Assembly (NCBI RefSeq): GCF_023856365.1
Contig: NC_064545.1
Location: 310,001-374,000, forward strand
Reading direction: 5' to 3'
DNA: 64,000 nt
DNA from: Brienomyrus brachyistius
Lineage: Eukaryota; Chordata; Actinopteri; Osteoglossiformes; Mormyridae
This document shows, one piece after another, positions 45,580-58,418 of the stretch. The notes under the pieces are model-generated. The model was not told the origin of the DNA, made no database searches, and worked only from the letters and a program-made list of their open reading frames with translations. How positions within the stretch are numbered: the first letter of the stretch is position 1; each line of letters opens with the position of its first letter. Both the position numbers and the translations under genes were made by a program.

Positions 45580-48245
45580 CTGTTGGGACAGGAAGTAGTA
45601 CAACATGAGTCAGTGGACCTCATAAACAAGCTGCCTTCAGGACCAGGTTCACAAGCAGTGGGGGGACTTATCTAAAGCATCGGCCGACTGTGAACGGCAG
45701 ACAGTGAAGCTGCAGATTGTCGGTGAGCTGTATGTCATATCAGCCAGCACACTATGAGCGGGAGGCGGCCGCTAGTCGACGCCCAATCAGGACGCTCCAA
45801 GTGGCTCCGCCTCATCCTCCTCCCGACCGGCTGCTTCTTCGTTGACAGCATATCGCAAGCTTGTCGCTACGAAGCGGACCAGGCCCCATATTAATCCTGC
45901 TTTGTCAGAGTCAGGTGACGGTGTCTCAGCGGGGCTGATGTGGGGGAATAGGGCTCAGGAGTGCCAGCCATATGGAATACGAGCGCGGCAGGGGGGCGGA
46001 GCATAAGGCTTCTTATTAATCACCACATCTGCTAAATCCCCTGGAAGACCCATAAAACCTAGGCAACGGGAAAATCTCTCAAACTTCTGCATCGAGAAAT
46101 GCTATAGGAGCAGTAGGCCCTGCGTGTCCTCCACCATCTGGGAGATTTGGCTTCTTATGCATTCAGTTTAACCACCATCATGAATTGATTAGACGTTTAT
46201 GTCCTGTTTTCACGTTTTCGGGTCCCAATAATAACACTTAGATGAAGTCTGGGCTTGAACAAACAAGACCATAGTCCCCAATTCCCCAACTGAGTTAAAG
46301 GGTTCAGTATCACCTTCCCATGGGAAAGATTGCAGACATGAATTATGGGCTCTGCAGTCACACATGGTTTCAATCGGCATGGTGGCTCTGGGGCCCACCT
46401 GAGTTTTAGAATGTTCACTGTCCCTCAGGTGTGCGGGGACTGATACCCAGGCACATCCGTACGTGTTAACGACCGTCCTGCGTGATTAGGCTGCAGACAG
46501 ACATTCTGTCAGATGTATAAACATGCAAACGCTTCGGATTGCTGTAACAGTCCATCTACAGAAATCTGATCCACCAAACTGCCATCCCTCCTAGTTCCTG
46601 CATGCTGGGTTTATCAGACGCACAATAAAAGGAAGAGATAGAATGGCCACAGTCTTATACGACATGGGTGTGAAAAATCATTTAAGGATATTTCCACAGT
46701 TTCATTACTAACGGTTAGAAGCCACTGCCAGTAAATGCTCCCCTCCCCCCTCCCTCAGCTCCCACAATTCCTCAGCCAGTGCTGCCCGGCCTCTCGACTC
46801 TTGGAGGAAAGGGTGGCTGAGGGCTTCCGTTGAGCCGGTGATGGGCTGCCAGGCGTGGCAGAGGCCCAGAAAGCGATTCTCCTGGCACAGCCGCGAACCG
46901 CCAGTCCATAAGACGTGTGGAACACTTAGGTGCCCTTCAAGTCCTTTCAGACGGAGCCCAGAGAAACGCTCCATTCTACATCCCTTATTTATTTCCCTTC
47001 TGTCAAACGTTTGGCTTCTCAAAAGTGACACATTAAATGAGGTTCTTTGTGCTCATTATGAAGAAAGTCAAACTCTTTCTATTTAAATAAAACCTTATCT
47101 TGTGTGAGCCAGGCTCTTTGTGTAGGCTCATAATAATACACATACACACACGTATATATATATATATATTTCCTCATGCAAAAGCTTTAGCGACAATGAT
47201 AACAGCATAGCAAGGGCACGGTTGGGATTTACGGATTAAGCCATAACCCTGTGTGCTTCTGGCCAATGTGTACGACTAAGTCCCATATGGTCATTTATTA
47301 CCTCTCATATAATGAATTTCAATCCATCCTGCAGTTCAAGATTAGGATTAAGCATTTTTTAGGTCATTTATACTGTTGACCATAAATGTTTTTACGCAAT
47401 TCCATAAAGAGAGTCCCGCTAACAGCAACCTAGAAAACTGGCATGTCGGCCTCTGCGGCGGTAGTACGTCGGCTAAGGGGACACATTACAGTTTGATCGG
47501 GGGCCATTAGAGACATGAATTATCGTAATAAATAATAAAATGATAAAGATGCAGTGGTGGGGTCTTGTCAACCCGGGAACACCCCCAACAACCTGCTCCG
47601 TCGTCGTCATAGTTACTGTAACCCCATATGGCCAGAGTAGAGAGCGACAGCTTAACAGAATAAGGAGGTGTTATTATGAGAAGCAGGCTGATGGAGGACT
47701 GCCATCCCTAGGACTCATCAAAAAGCAAATCAGTAACTGCAGTAAATGATCGGCTTTATCCTGGCAGCACGGGGCGTTTATCACCCTCCTTATAAAGCCG
47801 CACTTTATGATGTCAGCAGAAAGTCTGTTCGTAGATTCCCTCCTAAAAATGGCAGCGTCCCCGTGTTACCTACCCAAGTTCCCTGGCAGCGGTTGCCATG
47901 GTCCACGTTCGCTATGTCCTCTGCGACTTTGACTGTTTCACTCCCATTGCTTTGTTTATGGTTATATGGCCAAACAGACCAGCACAGGATCAACTGTTTC
48001 TGCCCTTTTGCAAACTTTCTGGAAGTTTTACAGCAGCGCGAAATGACAAGTATATTTTTACCGTACTATTTTTGCTGTTGTGTTTTCCAGATTTACTTCC
48101 AGTGCTGATAGAAGCTATAATTTCCATTGTAAAACTTGCAGAATTTTGCTGAACATAGTATTAAATTTTGCCCAGTTTTGTTTCTATTCCAGTTGCGTTT
48201 AACTAAAATTAAAAAAAGAGATCTGCCCATTTTCCGTGAGCACTA
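45580..48245. other. No gene seen
   Basis: A GC-rich patch at 45760-45860 has an ATTGG/CCAAT word and CCGCCTC-type motifs. It lies some 200 bp upstream of the - strand candidate exon, so it could be its promoter (inference only). A (TA)n run sits at 47153-47169. Other ORFs show nothing recognisable. Confidence 0.4.
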
Positions 48246-48464
48246 ACCCAGCACAGGACGCGGGGCAGAGGAGAGCCGGCTGCGATGCCAGTTCATCATA
48301 GGGTCCCCACTCACACACATTAAGGACAATTTAGAGACACCGGGCAAAGGGGGGAAATTATGTAAATATAGGGAGAACATGCAAGAGCAACAAACACAGA
48401 ATGGAGGCACGATTTAAACTGGACCCTGGAGTTCTGAGGTTATAGTGCTATGCAGAAAACCACT
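48246..48464 (-). mobile_element. Degenerate family A SINE, - orientation
   Basis: CAGTTCATCATAGGGTCCCC, CACACATTAAGGACAATTTA, AGGGAGAACATGCAAGAGC and ATAGTGCTATGCAGAAAACC follow the reverse order of family A with many substitutions. It ends at a G16 tract. Confidence 0.65.
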
Positions 48465-48480
48465 GGGGGGGGGGGGGGGG
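48465..48480 (+). repeat. G16 homopolymer
   Basis: Sixteen consecutive G at the head end of a SINE copy. Exact length is uncertain in any assembly. Confidence 0.9.
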
Positions 48481-49235
48481 TTGGGGAGAGAGAATTATAA
48501 ACTACATAGATTTTAACAAGGTGGGAAGGGTTTTTTCTTTTACACACAACTAAATTACTTCTCAGTCTAATGGTGCTGAGCTTTGCAAATCAGCGTCACC
48601 GGTCGCAAAGAACCACCACAACGCTCTCATGCCATACCGACCCGGAGCGGCACTAGGTAAAAGTCGACACAGATGGCTTGGAAAGTGCAAACAGCGAACG
48701 GCAGAGTGATCCCATGGTGCAAAGCTTTGAGTCAGCAGAGAGCAGCATGTCCAAGAACAAACACCAGCAGGGGCGGCTGACTGGGAAAAGCACATATCGC
48801 TGCCAGGGCAGTATCTGCGTGTGGCCCGCCTTACACACACACACACACACACACAAAAAACCTGTTTTCCTGTGCTGAAGCTCTCTTCAGGAGTCGGGTA
48901 GCATCAGCCAAAAAGGGGACATTAACCCGAAAACTGGCATTGTTAATATTGTTATCAGTCCACATCCTGTGCATCAAAAGGAAACAGTATCGCATTCACC
49001 GCGAAGGAAGAGTCAGCCCTGTGTTTTGGCGTTTTCCGGAATAATCTCACCCTCCTACACTAAAGGGAGACATTTGCAGTCCTATTTGCATTGTAATCTA
49101 AAGGGGAGTAACAATGCACGCGCTCTGAAAATGGCCCCCACCGCATTTCTGGATTCTGGATCATTTAGTATGTTCATCTCTTTACAGCATTTCTTTACTG
49201 TCATTTTGACTTTAAGAAGAGCATTCAAGATTTAA
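48481..49235. other. No gene seen, one CA microsatellite
   Basis: Contains (AC)n at 48832-48854. The Cys-Val ORFs on the - strand are produced by it. Otherwise unique. Confidence 0.55.
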
Positions 49236-49385
49236 GATCTTTATTGGCCATGCGCAACAGGTGCGTTGGAATGCTTGTCTCTCAGCCATTCAACGAGACT
49301 AATGAGTGCAATGCAATACAGACAGCGCAAAATAGTCCAGGCAGCCCAGCACAGTACAAAGCAGCGCAAAAACTAAACAATATGC
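49236..49385 (+). repeat. Dispersed repeat D, poorer copy
   Basis: Begins ATCTTTATTGGCCATGCGCA and includes GGAATGCTTGTCTCTC, AGTGCAATGCAATACAGACA and CAGTACAAAGCAGCGCAAAA, resembling the copy at 32478 in order and wording. Class unknown. Confidence 0.45.
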
Positions 49386-50077
49386 CGATAAAGTGAGCTC
49401 TCCATGAACATTCCAGTATCCCATCTTCTATTCACAGACAATCATTGGCACCACAAAAACAGAAAAGCCAATATTCTCTCTGGAATTTGTATTCAATTGT
49501 CAATGACCAGGTCCGTTCCACAGGTCAGGAAAGAAAACATGAAAATGCCTACCTACTACTCACAAAATGAACAGCAAATGATGTATATTTCTAGTCTGAA
49601 ACCAACGACGCATTAAATTACTGGATGTTCATGGTTTTCTCCATTTAGGACGACTAAACACAGCATCGGAAACATGCAGGAAAAACCAACAGTGACTTTA
49701 TTTGTTTATAGTTTTTGGTAAGAAAGGTGAGACCGCTATGTTCCACAGACTCAAAACTCATTTTCATGGTGGACCAGCAGGCCTGTTAAGCGTTTGTGGA
49801 ATAACAAGCTATTTTTTCATAGAATCAAAATACAAAAAAAATAAACAACAGTTTCATAAAGTGGTTTTATTTTCCAGCTGAAAGCATCAGACTTGGTGGG
49901 CAAATAAAAAGGTGTATTTAGGCATAACGACATGCAACGACCTCAAGTTAAGTGCTAGAATTTGTTGGAGAAACAAATGTCTAGAATGGTATACATGCTC
50001 CAATGAATGTAATGTCATTTCTGAAAAAGAACAGAATTTTTAAAGGCAAAGTTGAATAAGTGAAATATTTAACACGT

Positions 50078-50083
<6 letters not shown>

Positions 50084-50108
<25 letters not shown>

Positions 50109-50109
50109 A
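50084..50109 (+). repeat. (TA)13 microsatellite
   Basis: Uninterrupted TA dinucleotide run in an AT-rich setting. Confidence 0.95.
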
Positions 50110-50273
50110 CTTTTTTTTGCTCTTTGGGATTTATGAACCATTCACAACAGCAGTGACATCTGTGAAATTAGGCAATTAGCTCGACTATCACAATAATAAA
50201 ACCTTTAAAAACCACGTGGACTAAAACCCCCAACATACTGAAAGTCGAGGGCATATCTTTGGGTTGAGCATTT

Positions 50274-50295
50274 GGGGGGGGGGGGGGGGGGGGGG
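50274..50295 (+). repeat. G22 homopolymer
   Basis: Twenty-two consecutive G, the longest homopolymer in the window. It gives the glycine and proline runs in ORFs that cross it. It could form G-quadruplexes, and the stated length may be inexact. Confidence 0.9.
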
Positions 50296-52139
50296 TGAGA
50301 TCTCCACTCATTTAAGGAGGTCCAGGGGGTTGTATTGGCTGGTTTTGATAATTTGGGGGCTAATAATTTATGCCCATGCTGAAAGGGTCTCACCCCCCTG
50401 CGAACTTTACGAACGGCCCCCTCATTTCAGTCTTGCTCCTTTTTTTTGCCCTGCTTTTCAGCCTTTGTTGTGCCGTCCCTAAAACTCTCTCCCAGTTACT
50501 TTTGGACTCCATACCTGCATAAAGGTTACCGTGGCAGCAGCGGGACTGTGAAGCCACTCAAAGCCAGCGCTGGGAACACAAGGGGGCCCATTGACATTCT
50601 GTGGCCCGCCCCCACCCCCCGATATCACCTGTCACTTCAGAGGGGCCACTCTCCTGTTGCATGTATCCCCGGACTTCTAAGTGCTGATCAGATGGGCTTC
50701 ATTTCACAGAGTCACTGCCCAGAACTGTCTCCCCTTTCCAGATTTCTGCAGTCCGGTCACTCCTCTCCGTTACCGCGGGCACCAGTTAAATAGGTCGGAC
50801 ATCCGATAACAGGTGTCCGTACGAGAGGCAGGGGACAGCGGTAATGCCAAATGTGCAATTAAACAGAAGTGAGACGTATCAGACCCGCTGCCCAGGCCTG
50901 TAATGTATTCCAAAGACATCATGGCTCACTGGTACGACTTTCAGCAGTGATCCACAAACAGACGACTCTCTTTCTGCCAGCAACCCAAAGTGCCACCTAA
51001 TTAAACTAGAAATAAAAAAAGATTTACCATCCAAAGCCACACTTCTCCATACTCTGGAGAAGATAATTATTCATTCCTTGACAACAAAGAGGGCAGTGTG
51101 AGTTTCGGGGCTCTCCCTGGAAACGTGAATCCGTAAGAGTGACTCTGTTTTCCTCTGACCAACCTGTCACGCTGGAGACATGATGATAGACCAACGGCAA
51201 TTTCTGTGTCTGTCAATGGATCCAGCAATGTTCCGAAACCACTTATCCTGTACAGTCTTGCGCTGAGTGCAGCACCCAATGCGGGGGAACAATCTGGATG
51301 GGATTTCACACGCGTGCAGCCTGAATTGCACACTACCAGCAGGTCCCCTAACCCAAAGGAAAGCCAGACTAACGTGGTAACTACATGCAAACTGCAGGGC
51401 AGGATTTGAAATCACAGCTCTATATGTACGCGGCCATTGTGAAAAGCACTAATCCACCATAGCAACTTCATTTGTAAGGGGGATATGCATTAAGTCACGG
51501 GAACAACATACAAAAGAACCAGAATGAACTTGCTTATTGTAAGAGTTCATATGTTGGTAGGATTAGGAATGCAGGATTTTTTGATTTGTTGCAGAGATCC
51601 AGCAGGACGCCGGGTCAGGTGAGGTCAGACTCCACGGAACGTGCCCTCCCCGAGCAACCAAGGTTTCTTCCAAGTCCAGAGACATGCTCATAAGGTGCAT
51701 CCGTGACCTTTACCGCCCTGAGATGGCCGCGTACTTAGACCAAGTGCTCCCTGCCACAGGAAAGGGAACTTGATGCATGGATGCACGTAATCCCAATTAG
51801 ATGAACAGTTGCTGAAAGTGACATTTCAGACTTAAAGGTTACTCTGTGGAAAGTAAACAGAAGGAAAAGGAGAAAAACTTTTTTAAAAATAAAAAAAAAC
51901 GTTTTTGGCACAATGTATATTGCAGAATTAGGCACCCGGGGAGCATGAGCTTCATATGTCAGAAGCATTTAATTCCATTAGGCTCTAGTCAAAATATTTC
52001 ATAATGCTTCAATCTAATGATAGCATGTAAAGATGCATGTATGTTTTTGAAAGCAAAGTGGCGATTCCAGCAGGCTGTAATGCATCCTGACGTCTCCACC
52101 TTCTAGTAACACTACTCCTTTGAAGGACCTTGACAGCGA

Positions 52140-52235
52140 TATTGTCCCAGCAGGTGGTGTGTCTGACCTTTCTGACTTTGAGACCAGAAAACTGCTGGTT
52201 CAAACCCAGCATAACTACAGCTGGCCCATTATTTA
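52140..52235 (+). mobile_element. tRNA-like SINE fragment
   Basis: GACTTTGAGACCAGAAAACT leads to a good B-box-like GCTGGTTCAAACCCAGC, as in tRNA-derived SINE heads. The A-box region is weak and no body follows. Confidence 0.45.
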
Positions 52236-54959
52236 ATACTAAGCTATTTTTAAAAATCTCTAAAAATAGAATTAGCTGCATAAATTGTAGGGGAAAAAAA
52301 AAAGACGTGACTGAGCACAATGTCGACTTTGGCGGTGGATCTGGAGCGAGGTTTCTGAGCCAAAGGTCCTGTCCTGGGCTGCGGTGTCCCACTCCCCTCT
52401 CCGTCCATGACTTGGCAGCGGGTGCACCGGCCCGCATTCGATTGCAGATCAATCGGCACAAAAAGTTCCCAATTAGGCTTATTATTCTCCATAAATAAGC
52501 ACAGCTTTGATCCGATGCTCCCCCGAGGTCCCCCAGGCATTCAGCAGATAGGCCAATGTTTTTTTTTTAATCGCTTCTGGGGGAAGATGTGTCTGTAATA
52601 CAAATGAACCCCTCCACTTCTGTACCAAAAAATATGTGTGGAACACACAAGAAAAGGAGATTGCCCAAACCATTGCTTAAGAGCCTCCGGCTGTGAGGCA
52701 TTGTGGGAAACCTCTGGAGTGGGCCTCTATTTGATGGTGTAAACCTATTTTTCACACAGAGTACTTTGTTTAATTAATTTTTATTTAGTGCAAGGCCAGC
52801 CTGTATTTAACAGTCTAGAACATGCAGATAAATGAGGTATATTCTGACATTTTTTCGGGTATGAGTCAAATTCTTTGTAGCTTGTATTTGGTTCCTAGGG
52901 GTGAGAAATAGTTAGTTAAAGCTATATTTTCTGCTTTTTATCCTAAGACAAATCTTTATTGAAATAAGAATTTTTAATCGTTTTTATTAATAGATTCTCT
53001 CTGCTGCCTTTAAAGAATTAATATTTAATGTAAGGCCTGTCCTTTGCCTCCAAGCAAGGGGGCAAAAGGAGTGGTGCAGGAAAACTTTCGGATAATATCA
53101 TCACAGCACTGCGTGTATTGATCTGCTTGGAGCCAATGGTGTCATGACACGTATACAGATACGTATCAGTATGCGAGCAAGTCCATTTGGAGCGTTCCTG
53201 GGGTTAGTCTATTACCGCGGTAACACCCCCGCCACTCCAGCTCAGCCACGACCTTCATTGGCTCAGGCTGAAACTTTCCCCAGATGAGGGGATTTACTCC
53301 TATTCAAACAGCATTGCTGAGACACGATGAAGCTATCCACCACCCCCCTGTTAACCGTTATCTCGGACAAATCGAATCAGCTGTTCCCGTTTTCACAGTG
53401 CCAAGTGGAATTGAATACGCTTGGTTTATGGAAAGCCAGTCCAACAGTAGGCTTTCATTGGCCTTTTTATAGAGAAATATTATTAGTGACACAATAGTAT
53501 TATTTATTTGCTTGCAGGAACGTGTCTGAATCGACCGATTTAGCTTACAGTTTCGCGTATTATATGCCGTCTGACATTTACGGAGGAAATTCAAGTCAAG
53601 TATCTGGGCTACAGAATAGCCCCCTTCCCCGGGATTTTCTATGTGATGGATCGTTAAGCACCACACCACCTGCTGCCAGGGCTGGAGTTCGGCGTACGAC
53701 GCCTGCCACCGGGCGCACAAAACAACCATTCTGGCTAGCGCTTGGCAGAGCACGAGGCAGCCGGCTTTGTTTACAGCATAGCGTGGGAATTGTGAGATCA
53801 ACTGTAACAGGATTCGACCCCAGGCAATATCATATCCCCTCCGGTATGAAAAAAGGTAGAAGAGACCCAGAGGTTAGAAATTAAAAGAGAAGAGGAAAAA
53901 TTAGGACTTGAACCCAAAGCCATCTGTACAGGGCTTCTTCAGATGACAGCCGGTAAGGGAAGGCGTTGAGTGAGATGCAGTCGGAAGCTGAGAGCTTCAA
54001 GCTGGCCATCCTCTTCCCATCTCTGCAAGCAAAAGAACCCCACTGCTTCCTCTTGTGCTACGATGCACAATCTCCCACGTTATCCCAGAGAAGGAGGAAA
54101 AAACCATACAAGATGTGATTTATTCCCGTGCGGTCAACGTGATTTAGTGCCCAGTGCCATCGGGTCTCCAAGCAATATGAAACCGAATAATTGATTTCAT
54201 CAACAAGCAAACGGTCTATTAGCTGCTCACATCCGTGTTCATGTCGCCCAGATGGGAGACTCCCATCAGAGTTTTGCATTTTTGAGGCGTTTTTCATTCA
54301 GATACCTGATTATGATTCACAGGAGTGAGGTGGCTAGTCTGTGACAGCCCTAAACAGTGAGGCTGAGCTTATTCTGAGCACAGGGAAGACCATAATGTCA
54401 GACATGTCAATAATATCATTGCCTCCTGAGTCAATAGCTCGGTTTTAACCAGCGCACGTTCCTAAAGTAAAATAGCATGCCTTCCAGCGAGAATCACTGC
54501 CTGAAGTCACACCACATCACACCAAAAGTGGTTACCATTCCAAGATGATAACTCTGAAGGGATTATCCTGATTTATGCAAAAGCACTTCGCTTAAGTTAA
54601 AGCTACAGAATAATCGCAAAGAACTGATATATTCATGCCATGTATATCGCTGCAGCCTGATTTGTCCATTATAACACTGTTGAAGAGATATCGGTTTTCA
54701 TAGGAGTCTCTATTGCGGTTATTACGGTAACAGCATTTGCGTATCACACGGGAGCATTGGCAGTTAGACCATTTTTATTCTTACCAATGAGTGTAACTGA
54801 GAAACACCTCCAGATCAGCCCCATTGTTGGCTGGCAGAGATGTGTTTGGAACTCTAGTGAAAAGATGCAACACCAAGAATTTCAATGTTCTGTTGATGGA
54901 GAACACTGTCCGAGGTGCTGCTCCCTGATGCTGAGACCTGGTTCCCGTGATGACCATGG

Positions 54960-55137
54960 CATATGGTGTACATCAACTCCGGTCCTAGAGAACTACTGTC
55001 CAGTAGGTTTTCTATCCTACATGGTTTCTGATGAGCCACACCTGTTGTCAGCTAAATACCAGGAGCAGGTGTGGCTCATCAGAAGCCAGGTAGCTTACTG
55101 GACAGCAGCTCTCCAGGACCAGAGTTGGAGACCCCTG
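54960..55137. mobile_element. Foldback hAT-like MITE
   Basis: Two arms of about 65-72 bp are inverted repeats. The left arm includes AACTCCGGTCCTAGAGAACT and TGATGAGCCACACCTG; the right arm includes CAGGTGTGGCTCATCA and CTCCAGGACCAGAGTTGGAG. A loop of about 20 bp separates them. The right end GGAGACCCCTG fits a hAT-type CAGGGGTCTCC terminus; the left terminus is mutated and no duplication is evident. Part of a 153-codon + ORF is drawn from it. Confidence 0.8.
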
Positions 55138-55793
55138 TTATTCTCACATCCATATCATGACCGCAGCTGCCCTGTGTGCCCTGGGTCACCAGTGCACTGG
55201 AAGATTAGACTCGATTAGGACAGTAACATCTAACTTTAGGAGGAACATGATCACGCAGAACGGCTTGGTGTTTTCTGGCCCTGACCTTGCTCTATCAGGC
55301 ACTGAGTGGACCTAAATCATGCCAGGAGAACATGCTCCACCCCACATCAGGGGTGCCACAACACTGTGGGCCACATGCACTCGAGCCAGCAGGCTTCATT
55401 TAAAACACACCACACACTTACTTATCTGCGTACAGAGAACAGGGTGAAGTATGACTCATTTAACCATATGACTTTCTCCCAGTGAGACCACTGCCTGTTC
55501 CTCCCCCCACGTTATTCACAAAATTGCATACTTAAGCTTCAATAGGGAGTTTATACACTACAGTACCATGCGACCACAGTATCCCTCTCTATTAAGTTCT
55601 CAACTGACAAATAATGATGAAACTGCCTGTTCATTCCACTGACTGAAGAATAACCTTCTCTCTGACATGATGTATTACAGACTTCCCGGAACATTTTTAT
55701 ATACAAGAAAAACAAGTCGTAATATTAATTACTTAATTACTGCACCTGTATGGAAGCACCTGCTTTTGAGATCCTTTTTATTTCTTCATTACT
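55138..55793. other. No feature seen
   Basis: Unique sequence with no exon or repeat recognised. Confidence 0.5.
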
Positions 55794-55895
55794 AAATGTT
55801 CTGAGGGCAGAACAAAAAATGATTGGTTAACTCTCCAAACCAATCGTTTTTCATTCTGCGCTCAGAACATTTTTGCGTAAATAAACTCCCATGAG
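55794..55895. mobile_element. Palindromic family F2 element
   Basis: The arms 55794-55828 and 55838-55872 are inverted repeats matching at 31 of 35 positions (AAATGTTCTGAGGGCAGAAC against TTCTGCGCTCAGAACATTT), with a 9-bp loop. The right side extends through GCGTAAATAAACTCCCATGA, which also occurs inverted at 31381. The left side lacks that extension, so the element is truncated or asymmetric. Confidence 0.75.
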
Positions 55896-58381
55896 CTAAT
55901 TGCTAAGTTGACATTTTAGCAGGCACCTTTTTTGCTCATAATTCCCATAATACTATATTCAGCTCTGTCGGTTTCTAAAAGACACCGCGTTTGAGGTAAA
56001 CGAAACAAATAGCTCAGCACCACCAGGCGTGAATGAAATCGATCGCAGCCAACAGTGAGCACATGAAACATACCACCATCGTCCTTTAGGAAGACAAAGG
56101 ACCTGTTTCCAGCTTAAAGGACAAAGGACAAAGGCACAGCATGCACTCAAACATGCAGCGTTCACAGAGAAAACAGGCCTTGTCGTTTATTGACAGCAAC
56201 AATAAACCTTCCATCTCAAAAATAACATTATAATCAACACATTTTTATTGATTGTTTCCCCTTCAGGCTGTCTAATACTGACAGACACAGATAGACTGAT
56301 TTTGTGAGGCAGAAAACCATCAAATCAGACAGCAAAGGCTACTATGTTGCACAGAAGGCCAAAGTTTTAAGAGTAACGGCACATGATAAGCAATGGCAGC
56401 AATCAGCAAGACTGGCACCGTAGCCTCCACAGACGATCTCCATGTGAAAAGCTCAACAAGCAAGAGCTTCATCTGTTATTAGATGAGGGGGACTTCCAGC
56501 CACTGTAACCCTAAACCATGCTGTCCAGATTCTAGTCCTTGAGAGAACCGGATGTTCGGTTCATTTGGGTGCAGATGTCAGCGCTTTCATGTCCAGTCTG
56601 TGTGCGGACGCATTCGTAGCTTCCGGAGTTATGCTACCAAAAGACAGCACGTTCATTACTCTGCTATTTTATGGCCGAGACTGACAGTTGCATTAGTTAA
56701 GCAGGAAAAAAAAAACATTTTCACACCCTCTGGTTCCGTCTGCTATCACTGTCACAGGAACTTCTTCTTCTTCTCACGCTAGCTAAATTTTTCTAATCTG
56801 AAAGGCCTCATTTATGAGGACCCATATCCGTGATGAGAGAGACACACCACGCACTGTGAGCCTTCAGTCTCACCCATCCATCTGCTCTGGTGATTTGAGG
56901 TGCCCTCTCGGGCTGAGAGCACAGATAGAGGTGGAGAGATCGCTGTGGGATCTGGGCCAGGGCATCAGCGCTGTCCTCCCCTTCATCTCTTCCAGACGAC
57001 TGAAACGGACCAGTTCAACACAGGAACGCCATCCACTGGGCACAGGTGCCCAGATGTTGCCAGCGCAACATGCTTTGCTGTGGCCCAGATCGGCTCCCGG
57101 CCATCTGCCGCTCACGTTTGTCAATATTTATCTAACAGCGGAGGAAAGGAGCTCGGCTATGTGAGCAGTCTGTGACAACTCCACCATTTAAGCCACGGTG
57201 TTGTCAAGAAAGGCTTGTTCTCAATTAATCAGCTTTGCACATCGACAACAAACCAATCGTGCAAAAACTTAGCTAACACAATTCTCACTGTCCGAGTCTC
57301 AGCTGAGTAGTTCTGTGCAAAACATGAGAGAGCAAACAATCAACCTTGAGAAGAATCATGGTGACGGATTTTTCAATATTCTATAAATATAGATATATCA
57401 ATTAAGGCTTCTTTATACTCATTATTATATACTTTATACTTATTAATATTATTATTATTATTAGTCTTTTTTCTTTATATGGCTTCTTCATATAAGATAG
57501 ATAGACTCCAGTCCATGAGTGGACCATTCACTTGAGATTTCCAGCTCACCAGGGAGGTTGAATGCCGTGTGGCGGATATCTCCATACTCTGCTAACTCCT
57601 CTGTGACATAACAGATATTTTGCAGGTTTGCAGAATCAGGCTTGTACTACCGCTTCCGCTTTTTATAAGTGATCTGAATGAAACTCAGATTAAAAATAGC
57701 AGTTACTCCCCACCTTACCCACATGCCTAGACACATACTAGCATGCTTTTATTTCACTGGGCACACCAAAATTATCCCCAAGTGGAGGAGGGATGCAAAA
57801 CTGTACAGCACTGTATAATCTCACCAGACACAGACATATTTGTAGAGAAGGCTTGCTCAATTAAAAAATGATCACTCCTGGAGGCAATGCAGTCATACAC
57901 GCTTGTTAATCATTTATTACAGAGTAGCGATTTAGGGCTGCAATTCTGACAGGGTGGTCCAGCTCTGTAGAACATGGAAGAATGTTTAAATGCCCCCACC
58001 CTTCCGCACAGATCTATGCTTAGCGAGAGAGACCAACCTAACTGTCAGCACCCTGTTCATCTGCAGAAACCCTTCTGCCCTTCTGGTCTGTAATGAAAGT
58101 CAGGTGGATGGTAAATGTGTGAAGAACACAGTTCCAGTTGGTTTTACACTTGGGTAAGACAACGCGCTCCTGCGGTTTTCCACTGCCGTGGCCGTTACTA
58201 TTTTTATGGACGGAAAGGCGTCAGTGCCTCTAACTCAAGGCTTCTACCAAGAATAGCGCTGAATAAATAAGCCAGGATACACTGGCTGCTAGGCTCTTGT
58301 GTTTGTTTGATGGTTTGTTTGGTTAACTCACATCTAAATAGAACCACAAATAAAAGCTTCTAGCAACAGAACTAGCAGAAA

Positions 58382-58382
<1 letters not shown>
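55896..58382. other. No gene seen
   Basis: Unique sequence. A moderately GC-rich part at 56820-57120 has overlapping ORFs on both strands without domains. An AT-rich part with ATT words lies at 57370-57480. Confidence 0.5.

Positions 58383-58418
<36 letters not shown>
58383..58418 (+). repeat. (ATT)12 microsatellite
   Basis: Twelve uninterrupted ATT units, likely polymorphic. Confidence 0.95.

Larger units (their letters stand above)
49386..54959. other. No gene seen
   Basis: Mostly unique. Contains (TA)13, a G22 tract and a possible SINE fragment (listed separately). Near 53800-53930 two B-box-like words (GGATTCGACCCCAG and GACTTGAACCCA) hint at eroded SINEs. ORFs of up to 150 codons at 52009-52498 and 53358-53884 overlap on both strands and show no domain. 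Confidence 0.45.

Noticed and set aside
52009..52498. 150-codon - strand ORF with overlapping + ORFs
   Set aside because: Open frames on both strands, no domain, and crosses an A-rich run and a SINE-like fragment.
53358..53884. 147-codon - and 120-codon + ORFs
   Set aside because: They overlap each other on opposite strands, and neither shows a domain, a splice pair or codon bias.
54757..55218. 153-codon + strand ORF
   Set aside because: A good part of it runs through both arms of a foldback transposon, and it has no recognisable domain.
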